A stretch of 64,000 nucleotides of DNA, taken from positions 1 to 64,000 of the forward strand of contig NZ_PQSR01000021.1 in NCBI RefSeq assembly GCF_002920635.1, in the 5' to 3' direction. Source of the DNA: Streptomyces sp. Ru72. Its GTDB lineage: Bacteria > Actinomycetota > Actinomycetes > Streptomycetales > Streptomycetaceae. The notes under the pieces were generated by a model that was not told the origin of the DNA, did not search any database, and worked only from the letters and a program-made list of their open reading frames with translations. A program made the translations under genes and the position numbers. Of the stretch, positions 27,201 through 37,108 are shown one piece after another. How positions within the stretch are numbered: the first letter of the stretch is position 1; every line of letters begins with the position of its first letter.

Positions 27201-27726
27201 CTACCTCGACGCCGACGGCAAGGCCGGGCCGACCGCCTACGGCACCACAGACGGATCGAAGCTCTACATCGCGGGCGACCCCGCGCACTTCATCGACGTG
27301 GCCAAGCTGGCCACCGTCACCGCCTCCGACAAACAGTGGCCGGGCAACGGACTGGGCGCCGACGAGGTCGGCTACCTGCTCTTCGACCGCGCTGCCGACA
27401 CGTACGGCGACCTGAACAGCGGAGCAGGCGCGTACTACGTCATCGACTTCGGCGCGCACGCGACCGTACGGCCCGAGGAGGTTCTGATCCTGCCTCGGGC
27501 CAGCCACCCGCAGCGGGCCAACGGCACCGTCGTGCAGGGGTCGAACGACGCCCAGACCTGGACCGACCTCACCAAGCCACTCACCGGGGCCGCCGCGAAC
27601 GCCTGGAGCGACCAGCCCACCTCGGGCGGAGACCACTACCGGTACCTGCGGATCTACAACGCCTCGAGCTGGTACGGCAACCTCTCCGAGGTCGAACTCT
27701 ACGGCGACGTCAAGCACGACGCGTGA
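24274..27726 (+). CDS. Large secreted polysaccharide-active enzyme, alginate-lyase-like catalytic domain
   Basis: About 1150 residues. A signal peptide (residues about 1-40, ending PAAAQ) leads to an alpha-helical catalytic domain of the alginate-lyase/heparinase-like superfamily (about 55-480), with DSHIHTGIPLNRMVSAAELL, NDNNHFMNQHTYPLMGAMAG and RDQAHGGGDLTNAAIISRML; the conserved Asn-His and Arg/His patches are plausible active-site residues. Then come a CBM6-like jelly roll (about 490-590), a putative Ig-type repeat (GLPTGATLDASTGQLTWTP), a FIVAR-like helical bundle, and two F5/8-type C (discoidin) carbohydrate-binding modules around one beta-sandwich. The GTG at 24274 was preferred over one at 24265 because of its spacing from AAGGAAGAAGG. 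It probably cuts a polymer outside the cell; whether by lyase or hydrolase chemistry is open. Confidence 0.75.
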   Translation: MNPTPAAAGARVRRLGAFAAALLLVTGLLIAVSRPAAAQEPGTCTVTFRSTVSAQGFVHPGVGLTEPILENARRQIAAGAEPWTSSLRAMRRSAAAGTGVTSSNRSSADPTKPASDAFNSQGFNGRFIADGLKSYTQAILYVLTGEEVYRKNALAIIRIWEQMDPAKYEYFTDSHIHTGIPLNRMVSAAELLRYTSCADEAYPWTDADTRAFTDNLVVPVIETFQNDNNHFMNQHTYPLMGAMAGSIFMDDTALYKRSVEWFTVNATAKDQGFNGSIARLFRWVDTDDATGKPIKDPHVQHAEMGRDQAHGGGDLTNAAIISRMLLAQGTKVDPVAGTVSEAPNAVGPYEFLDNRILAAADYFWRYMLGYDTPWTPMAYAISPDGTIRDTYNHISYGYRGRYNTASFWDIYYYYAFTRGEDVKKLAPYFAEAYAKRNGPLYYYGGGLNNAWDNVDGGGDSWLFAPASAAGQTVPPLPDSPTILEVENKYTRLSGDVEKRTDGDTGYVRMSTSGHGSEIAYLSGSSKKQLLAFRVRTDGEVRLRLDRHDDRTILVPNTGGAWRYVMYPHSIGDILFIQATGNGTIDIDHIDTNAAAELTPPTFDDTSTARIVDWKGATATADLSAHYNGTGNLAYTARGLPTGATLDASTGQLTWTPTAAGSTVVTVTVSDGTTVASHHVVLAAAHNRSDALTLAQQGHDADAEYVSDTRTAYDQALTAAEALRTKGSDDEYLAALAHLVTAVDGLTLVSPHTAVDGSLDYPSLVVASTAGANIGNLVDGDNQSGTVYSQAVNLSHTFDFGPDFRVSATRFGFQSNIFADRLANSTVYGSDDGKNWTRLTPGVTQFTQDFNTLAVDPALRNAQFRYLKVQMLKPLPDVLYGIVRNVFEMTEFHIYGERHESGNLVEATSIASPQAIAGKIMTGDTVDVSVTAKKPIQQVTVTVQGVTAKANTADGVNWTASVELDNVPPGDIQVAVDYLDADGKAGPTAYGTTDGSKLYIAGDPAHFIDVAKLATVTASDKQWPGNGLGADEVGYLLFDRAADTYGDLNSGAGAYYVIDFGAHATVRPEEVLILPRASHPQRANGTVVQGSNDAQTWTDLTKPLTGAAANAWSDQPTSGGDHYRYLRIYNASSWYGNLSEVELYGDVKHDA

Positions 27727-30834
<3,108 letters not shown>

Positions 30835-30878
30835 TCAACCGGGCTGCCCCCGAGCGTGCGGGATCCGCCCTGGGGGGA

Positions 30879-30898
30879 GGCCGGCTTCCGCGCCGGCC
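30879..30898 (+). terminator. Hairpin downstream of the beta-galactosidase gene
   Basis: GGCCGGC and GCCGGCC form a 7-bp stem around TTCCGC, 45 bases past the stop. There is no T-run. It may separate this gene from the arabinofuranosidase gene. Confidence 0.45.
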
Positions 30899-31070
30899 GC
30901 GGCGCGTACCGCCGCACACCTTCATCGCCGGCATCTCCACCTCAGGCATCAGGTAACCCGCGTTCCCCACCGGGGGCCCTCGTACGCTGATTGCGCGCCC
31001 GGGGTCAAGCACGCCTCCACTCCTACCTGTTCGCCTCCCAGGACGTCCCTGCGCCGAAGGAACTCCACCT

Positions 31071-31174
31071 GGGAAGATCAGAGTCGGCAGGACCACGTCC
31101 CTGACGGGCCCGTACGCCGACAGCACGGGAAACACCGATGTGCAACGCCTGGCCCACGCTCACGCGCTCTGTGG
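31071..31174 (+). pseudogene. Possible amino-acid-type binding protein scrap
   Basis: About 34 codons read GKIRVGRTTSLTGPYADSTG and then NTDVQRLAHAHAL. The opening resembles the first strand of Leu/Ile/Val-binding proteins (VxVGxxxSLTGPxA). Nothing continues it, and the start of the next gene follows. This is weak, short evidence. The rest of 30835-31185 holds only the hairpin and the ribosome site of the next gene. Confidence 0.3.
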
Positions 31175-31185
31175 AAAGGACCTCC

Positions 31186-32745
31186 ATGAGCCCCCGTACC
31201 GCCGATGCTGTTCCCACCCGCCCGGCCCGCTTCACCCTCGACCCCTCCTTCACCGTCGGCGAGGTCGACCCCCGTCTCTTCGGTTCCTTCGTCGAACACC
31301 TCGGCCGCTGCGTCTACACCGGAATCTTCGAGCCGGACCATCCCTCGGCCGACGAGGCGGGCATCCGTACGGACGTACTGGAGCTGATCCGCGAGCTCGG
31401 CGTCACCACGATCCGTTACCCCGGCGGCAACTTCGTCTCCGGCTACAAGTGGGAGGACTCGGTCGGCCCGGTCGAGGACCGCCCACGCCGCCTCGACCTC
31501 GCCTGGCGGTCGACCGAGACCAACCGCTTCGGCCTGTCCGAGTACATCGCCTTCCTGAAGAAGATCGGCCCCCAGGCCGAGCCCATGATGGCGATCAACC
31601 TCGGCACGCGCGGCGTCGCCGAGGCCCTGGAACTCCAGGAGTACGCCAACCATCCGGAGGGCACGGCCCTGTCGGACCTGCGCAGAGCGCACGGCGACAA
31701 GGACCCCTTCGGCATCCGGCTGTGGTGCCTCGGCAACGAGATGGACGGCCCCTGGCAGACGGGCCACAAGACCGCCGCGGAATACGGTCGCATCGCCGCC
31801 GAGACGGCCCGCGCCATGCGCCAGATCGACCCGTCCGTGGAACTGGTCGCCTGCGGCTCCTCCGGCCAGTGGATGTCCACCTTCGCCGCGTGGGAGGCGA
31901 CGGTGCTGCAGGAGACGTACGACCTCGTGGACTACATCTCCCTGCACGCCTACTACGAGCCCCGGGACGGCGATCTCGAGTCCTTCCTCGCCTCCGCCGT
32001 CGACATGGAGTCCTTCATCGAGAACGTCGTCGCCACCTGCGACCACGTGGGTGCGAGGCTGAAGTCGAAGAAGAAGATCAATCTGTCCTTCGACGAGTGG
32101 AACGTCTGGTACGCCGCGGAGTGGCACGGGATAGAGAACTCCGACTCGCGGGACTGGGCGCAGGCACCCCGTCTGCTGGAGAACAACTACAGCGTCCTGG
32201 ACGCCGTCGTCTTCGGCTCCCTGCTGATCGCGCTGCTCCGCCACGCGGACCGGGTGACCGTCGCCTGCCTCGCTCAGCTCGTCAATGTGATCGCCCCGAT
32301 CATGACCGAGCCGGGTGGCCCGGCCTGGCGGCAGACGACGTTCTTCCCCTTCGCGCAGGCATCGAAGTACGGCCGCGGGCAGGTCCTCGACGTGCGGGTG
32401 GACTCGCCGACGTACGAGACGGAGAAGTACGGCGAGGCAGACCTTTTGCACGCCACGGCCGTGCGCGCCGAGGACGGCTCGGTCACCGTGTTCGCCGTCA
32501 ACCGCAGCCGCACCCAATCCCTTCCCCTGCAAGTCACCTTGAACGGCCTCGGGTTGACGTCGGTCGTCGAGCACAGCGCCCTCGCGGACGCCGACCCCGA
32601 CGCCCGCAACACCCTCACCCATCCGCAACGCGTGACCCCGCACCAGGTCTCCGGGACCACCCTGAGCGACGGCACCCTCAGCGCTGTCCTCGAACCGCTG
32701 TCCTGGAACGTGATCCGGCTCGCCGAGGGACTGTCTCGGGTGTGA
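31186..32745 (+). CDS. GH51 alpha-L-arabinofuranosidase
   Basis: A 519-residue intracellular enzyme, the usual length for short GH51 members. The barrel opens with VGEVDPRLFGSFVEHLGRCV and TIRYPGGNFVSGYKWEDSVG. The acid/base is Glu185 (LWCLGNEMDGPW) and the nucleophile Glu304 (LSFDEWNVWY). A beta-sandwich C-terminal domain follows. It releases arabinose from the ends of arabino-oligosaccharides. There is no signal peptide. The ATG at 31186 has GGAAAGGA 6 bases upstream. Together with the importer and the beta-galactosidase it points to a substrate containing both arabinose and galactose. Confidence 0.93.
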   Translation: MSPRTADAVPTRPARFTLDPSFTVGEVDPRLFGSFVEHLGRCVYTGIFEPDHPSADEAGIRTDVLELIRELGVTTIRYPGGNFVSGYKWEDSVGPVEDRPRRLDLAWRSTETNRFGLSEYIAFLKKIGPQAEPMMAINLGTRGVAEALELQEYANHPEGTALSDLRRAHGDKDPFGIRLWCLGNEMDGPWQTGHKTAAEYGRIAAETARAMRQIDPSVELVACGSSGQWMSTFAAWEATVLQETYDLVDYISLHAYYEPRDGDLESFLASAVDMESFIENVVATCDHVGARLKSKKKINLSFDEWNVWYAAEWHGIENSDSRDWAQAPRLLENNYSVLDAVVFGSLLIALLRHADRVTVACLAQLVNVIAPIMTEPGGPAWRQTTFFPFAQASKYGRGQVLDVRVDSPTYETEKYGEADLLHATAVRAEDGSVTVFAVNRSRTQSLPLQVTLNGLGLTSVVEHSALADADPDARNTLTHPQRVTPHQVSGTTLSDGTLSAVLEPLSWNVIRLAEGLSRV

Positions 32746-32789
32746 TCGCCCCGAATCGCCCGCGAGGGTGCAGACTTCAGCCAGCGTCG

Positions 32790-32951
32790 GGCCCGCACCG
32801 CTGGACCATCGAACGCACCACGGCCTGGCTCGCCGGATGCTGACGCCTGCGCCGGTGCCAAGAACGCGGGGCCGGCCCTTTCCTGGCCTTCGCCGGCATC
32901 GCCTGCACCCTCATCTGCTGTCGCAGGCTCACCCAGGGCGACGACTTCTAG
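32790..32951 (+). pseudogene. IS5-family transposase C-terminal remnant
   Basis: The strand reads RWTIERTTAWLAGC, then a stop and changed frame, then FLAFAGIACTLICCRRLTQG and DDF with a stop at 32949. The DDE-family Glu is in WTIERT. It is the same transposase type as the scrap near 4.2 kb. It ends 4 bases inside the 3' end of the next, oppositely oriented gene. Confidence 0.72.
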
Positions 32952-33481
32952 GAGGCGTCGGCGTAGGCGAGATGGTCGCCGCAGATGGTGCAGCGGAAAA
33001 GCATGGCGGTCGCCCCCTCGCCCAGGTGCGTCAGGAAGTTCTCAAGCTGGTGCTCGTCGCGCAAACCGTCGATGCGCATGTCGACGCGCAGCTGGTCGAG
33101 GGCTTCCGGATGCGCCGCCAACTCGCCGTAGCCGACTTCGCCCACGAACGCGGCCGCGTCCTGGCAGTGGACGAGCCAGTGCGGATCCTGCCAGGCGTGG
33201 AAGCCAGGGGTGCGGCGGGTGACCTCGTGCAAGACATCCTCGCTGACGCCGTCAAGCCCGTAGGAGTCGGTGAATTCACCCGCGAAGCGTTCAGCCGCGC
33301 TTCCATCCGCGATGCACCACGGGCAGAAACGTCCGTCGACATCGTGCGCGGTGTAGAAGGTGGCCGTGTAGATCCAGCCGGTGTCGCGCCCGCAGCAAGC
33401 GCACGTCTCGGCGGAGGCGCGGATGGACCCACTTGCGACAGGGTCTGGGTGGTACCGGAAGAAGGGCAGGCTGGTGCTCAT
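32948..33481 (-). CDS. CbrC family protein (UPF0167)
   Basis: A 177-residue protein of the CbrC family. It begins LPFFRYHPDPVASGSIRAS, as family members do, followed by a CxxC pair in ETCACCGRDTGWIYTA and another in GRFCPWCIADG, which probably bind zinc. EVTRRTPGFHAWQDPHWLVH and GDHLAYADAS at the end are typical. E. coli CbrC is linked to colicin tolerance and envelope changes, but the biochemical role is unknown. The ATG at 33481 starts the conserved part; the open frame continues upstream without similarity. Confidence 0.85.
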   Translation of the reverse strand: MSTSLPFFRYHPDPVASGSIRASAETCACCGRDTGWIYTATFYTAHDVDGRFCPWCIADGSAAERFAGEFTDSYGLDGVSEDVLHEVTRRTPGFHAWQDPHWLVHCQDAAAFVGEVGYGELAAHPEALDQLRVDMRIDGLRDEHQLENFLTHLGEGATAMLFRCTICGDHLAYADAS

Positions 33482-33840
33482 CGCCGCTTGCCGATCTGCA
33501 CCGCGGTAGCCCTGCCCACTGTTCCTATGGAGGGCAGTCTGTCTCGATGACGGTTTACGATCAAGCGGCGACGTCGGACGTCTGTTGGCCCGGCCGATCG
33601 GGATGACTTGTAAGGCGGGGCGATGCTTATGGCGTTGCTGGGCCTCAAGGACGGTGTCGGCCATGGCTCGGATGGCGGCCCGCTCGGCGCCGGGACGTGC
33701 TTTTGCGGCGCCCGTCGGGACGGGGGCTGCCGGCGCTCGCCCGGGGAGCGGTGCGGCCCCCAAGGGTCGGTCACCGCAGGTCACCGGAGCGGCTCGGAAG
33801 GCCTCTAGGATCCGGTTGATCACCTTACTGGGGAGGGGAC
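33482..33840. other. Intergenic stretch, no recognised gene
   Basis: About 360 bases between two divergent genes. Frames are open on both strands, but none carries a recognisable motif. It should contain both promoters. Confidence 0.5.
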
Positions 33841-34779
33841 ATGACCGAGGGCCGGGAAACGGGAGCGGTCGCCGAGAGGCCGGTGGAGTTGGCATACCGG
33901 CCGACCGTCGGCGAATTGGCGTCCGCGCTGCGGGCACGCGCGAGGAGCACCGGCGCGGGACGCTTTCAGCGCGGGCTGCTGGTCTGGACGGTGGCGGTCA
34001 CGATCGTCGGCGCCCTGCTGTCGTCGGCCGGCTCCGGTCACCGGGACACACCGTGGCTGCTGTATGCGGGGGTGGCGGTCTTCGTCGCCTTCATGGCTGC
34101 GGTGCCGTGGTTGCAGGCCCGCCGCCTCCACCGGCTCGCCGAACGGCAGGGGGACATCTGCGGGGCAGTCGACGACACCGGGATCCGGCTCACCACCGCG
34201 CACAGCTCGGCCAGCCGCGACTGGCACCTCTACTCGCGCTATGTCGAGACGCCGGAGCTGTTCGTGCTCCTCACCGCCGACAAGTCCACCGTCGGCTTCG
34301 TCGTCCTGCCCAAGCGTGCCGTGGCGGATCGGGAGGAGGTGGACCGGCTCCGGGCGGTCCTCGACCGGCGGCTCATGCGCGTGGACGCCGGCGAGGCGCC
34401 CGGAACTCCGCGGAGCCGGGGCCGGGCCGTCGGCCGCGGGGTCGGCTCCGTTGGGCTGTTGCTGCTGGGACTGCTGCTGTTCTTCTTCGCCTTCGCCGCC
34501 GTCCACCAGGCCGCGCACCCGGACCGTTTCCCCGGGCTGCACAACAACACCGCCCCGATGTCGGCCGTCATGCTGGGGCTGGGCGCGCTCGCCGTCGCCG
34601 GGGCTTGGTGGCTCGTACGGCGGATGACGGCCATGCGGGCCGTGACCGCCGCGCTCGCCGTCCTCGTCCTGCTGGCCGGTGGCGCAGCCCTGTACCGCGT
34701 TGGGCCGATGCTCCACTGCTGGGGCTCGGACCGGATCGCCCGCGAGCCTGACGGGGCCTACGTCTGCTACGACTTCTGA
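33841..34779 (+). CDS. YcxB-like membrane protein
   Basis: A 312-residue protein with about five membrane segments: two near residues 45-90 (LLVWTVAVTIVGALLSS and LLYAGVAVFVAFMAAVPW), one near 205-225 (GSVGLLLLGLLLFFFAFA) and two near 240-290. Between them lies a soluble YcxB-like domain (DDTGIRLTTAHSSASRDWHL, ELFVLLTADKSTVGFVVLPK). The function of the family is unknown. The C-terminus has two Cys facing, by prediction, the outside. The ATG at 33841 follows GGGGAGGGGAC. Confidence 0.68.
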   Translation: MTEGRETGAVAERPVELAYRPTVGELASALRARARSTGAGRFQRGLLVWTVAVTIVGALLSSAGSGHRDTPWLLYAGVAVFVAFMAAVPWLQARRLHRLAERQGDICGAVDDTGIRLTTAHSSASRDWHLYSRYVETPELFVLLTADKSTVGFVVLPKRAVADREEVDRLRAVLDRRLMRVDAGEAPGTPRSRGRAVGRGVGSVGLLLLGLLLFFFAFAAVHQAAHPDRFPGLHNNTAPMSAVMLGLGALAVAGAWWLVRRMTAMRAVTAALAVLVLLAGGAALYRVGPMLHCWGSDRIAREPDGAYVCYDF

Positions 34780-35129
34780 GCGGGCCACGGTTTTCGGGCG
34801 GGCTCGGAAATCATCGCTCGGCGGCGGGCCGCAGAAGCCTTGGTCCAGGGCCAGGCGTGTCTGAGGTCTTGCCGAACCGTGACGTCATCGGCCCTTTGCT
34901 GCCCTCACGGCAGGCCGGGGGAGCAGTCAGGCCCGAAAGGTGCGACACCCCGGCGCCCGCAGTCCATGCGCTGGTCGCGAGCTGCGAGAACCTGCGCCCG
35001 GGACGCCGCGGCCGCAGGAAGCGCCCACGGCCGGCAGCCCCGGAATCGCAGCGGCCCACCATGCTCGTCGGCCCGCCTCACGCAGGACGGACCGACGAGC
35101 GCTTCCGCAGGGCCGCCGCCGATCGCGTG
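34780..35129. other. Intergenic stretch, no recognised gene
   Basis: About 350 bases between two convergent units. I see no domain similarity in any frame and no clear terminator hairpin. Confidence 0.45.
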
Positions 35130-36281
35130 TCAGCGGACGTCGACGAAGTCGCCCCCGGCGGTGGCGGGAGCAGCGGTGGAGGTGCCCGCGAAGGTGTAGC
35201 GCCAGTAGCCGTCCTCCGATGCCGTCACGGCGGTCTTCAGATTTCCGTAGCTGTCCGTCGCGACCGTCTTCACGGTCGTGTACGTGGACGCCCCCGCCTT
35301 GCGGAACTGCAACTGCGCCTTCTGGCCGGCGTATCCGTGATAGCCGCCGAGCGTCTCCCAGTCCGTACGGGAGAGCTTGCCCGTGACGGTGAGCGGCTTG
35401 CCCCTTGTCACCGGCTCGGGAGTCGCGTTGGCCGTCAGGAGCGCGTCGCGCAGCACGGGTAGCGTCTTGGCGGCATGCAGATCGATGTGTCCGGTGCCGT
35501 CCGCCGACTCGGCCCAGGCAGCGAACTTCCAGGTGTCGGCGAGGGAGTTGCGGCCGAGGGTCCAGCGCGGGTGGATGTAGGCGAACTGGGCCTCGCAGGT
35601 GGCCGTGGTCGCGTTGACCTTGGTGCAGGTCGCTCGCCAGGGGCTGTAGAGAACGGCGTCGGGGGTGGCGTACGAGCCCCGGTACAGGTACATGTCGCCG
35701 CCGGCGATTCCCGACGGGTCGGTGGCGGTGAACTTCGCCTTGAATTCCTGGAGCGGCTGGTCGGACAGCTCCACCGGCTTGCCGCCGTTCACCACGATGT
35801 TGGAGATGCGGGTCGAGCCCACCACCTCGTCGCCCTGCGGAACCGGCCCTGCGAACGCCCGCTCGACGGTGCGGCTGAGGCTGCCGCCCAGGTCGTCGAC
35901 GGCAGTGACGCGCAGGGTGACGAAGGAGGCAGTGGCGGGAACGTCCAGCGTCGCCGAGCCGTCGACGGCGACGGGCAGATCGGTCCAGGTCGCGCCGTCG
36001 TCCGTGGAGTAAGCCAGGCCCGAAGTCCTGGTGTTCGTCTGCGCCGCGTCCGCGTTGCGGGTGGTGACGCTTGCGTCGATCCGGACCGGCCCGGCGGCGG
36101 CGCGACCCGCCGCATCGAGCCCGGAGACCCTCACCTCGGTGTCGATCAAGGGGAGCTCTTTGCCTTCGGCGTATCCCGCCCGGAACGTCCATTCGCTGCG
36201 TATCCCCGTGGACAGCCGGGAGTAGGGGACGCGGCGGTGGACGGTCTGGTCGAGGGTGTACGTCTGGGGCGACGTCGACAC
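35130..36281 (-). pseudogene. Subtilase-type protease, C-terminal part only
   Basis: The 383 codons match the C-terminal accessory region of large secreted Streptomyces S8 peptidases: [20 protein letters not shown], the beta-rich [40 protein letters not shown] and the final [20 protein letters not shown]. The catalytic domain and signal peptide that should precede it are absent: upstream of 36281 there is no Asp/His/Ser protease motif in any frame. It could be translated from the ATG at 36281 but would have no enzyme activity and no export signal. It is a 5'-truncated gene. Confidence 0.75.
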
Positions 36282-36395
36282 TCCTCGGAGTACGCGGCGA
36301 TCCCGCTGCTACCCGCGGAGCCGGGTGCGGGCGGGATCGGGTCAAGGTGAGCCGGTACGATACGGTTCGGCAGCGATACGGCGAATCAGCCAGGC

Positions 36396-36980
36396 TCAGT
36401 CGCCACGGACGCGGGCGTGCAGATGCATGTCGTGTCGGCCATCGTCATGCACGGCGGCGCTGCGCCTGGTGCCTTCCAGGAGGTAGCCGGACTTGGTGGC
36501 GACTCCGCATGAGGCTTGGTTGCGGGTCGAGTGGTCCAGCTCCAGCCGGTGGAAGCCGACTTCGTCGAGGGCCCAGGTGGTAAGCGCCAAGAGGGCGCGC
36601 GTGGCCACACCAGCACCGCGGGCGGCCGGGAGCACCCAGTAGGCCGTGCCGGCTGTGCCGTCGTCGAAGTCCAGACCGCGGAGGGCGATCCGGCCGAGCA
36701 CCTCGACGCCATCGCGGGTGATCGCCCAGTGGCCGCCCCTCTCGTGCTTCCAGTCCTGGCGGTATGCGTCGAACCATTCGCGCACCTGGGACTCGGTGGC
36801 GGGCCGACGTGTGTGCCAGCGGCGGACTTCATCGTCGTGGTAAGCAGAAAGGAACGCTGGCGCGTCGGCTTCTTCCCAGGGGCGAAGCAACAACCCCCCG
36901 GTGGTGGGGAGCACGGGTTGGGGGGAACTGCCGAGCAAGCCGCAGGCGATGACGGGCGGCGTCGACAAAGCGCGGGTCAT
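36396..36980 (-). CDS. GNAT family N-acetyltransferase
   Basis: About 194 residues. GGLLLRPWEEADAPAFLSAY starts the fold; WAITRDGVEVLGRIALRGLD and TAYWVLPAARGAGVATRALL carry the acetyl-CoA-binding motif A (R-x-x-G-x-A/G, here ARGAGVA). FHRLELDHSTRNQASCGVAT and GYLLEGTRRSA complete a RimJ/RimL-like acetyltransferase. The acceptor is unknown; this subgroup often modifies protein N-termini or small amines. The start is uncertain between ATGs at 36980 and 37019. It follows the large phosphatase gene on the same strand by about 130 bases. Confidence 0.82.
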   Translation of the reverse strand: MTRALSTPPVIACGLLGSSPQPVLPTTGGLLLRPWEEADAPAFLSAYHDDEVRRWHTRRPATESQVREWFDAYRQDWKHERGGHWAITRDGVEVLGRIALRGLDFDDGTAGTAYWVLPAARGAGVATRALLALTTWALDEVGFHRLELDHSTRNQASCGVATKSGYLLEGTRRSAAVHDDGRHDMHLHARVRGD

Positions 36981-37108
36981 ACACCATGATCGCCCGACGC
37001 TGGTCACCCACGTCAACAAAGAGTCGCTCGTTGGGGATGAGGGCCTGGACGGCGTTGGGCTGGATCTCCTGTGCGACAGCGGCCGGGCGACGGCATCACG
37101 CCGATGTC

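Noticed and set aside
36282..36345. A longer start for the subtilase tail
   Set aside because: No frame upstream contains protease active-site motifs, so it does not restore a catalytic domain.
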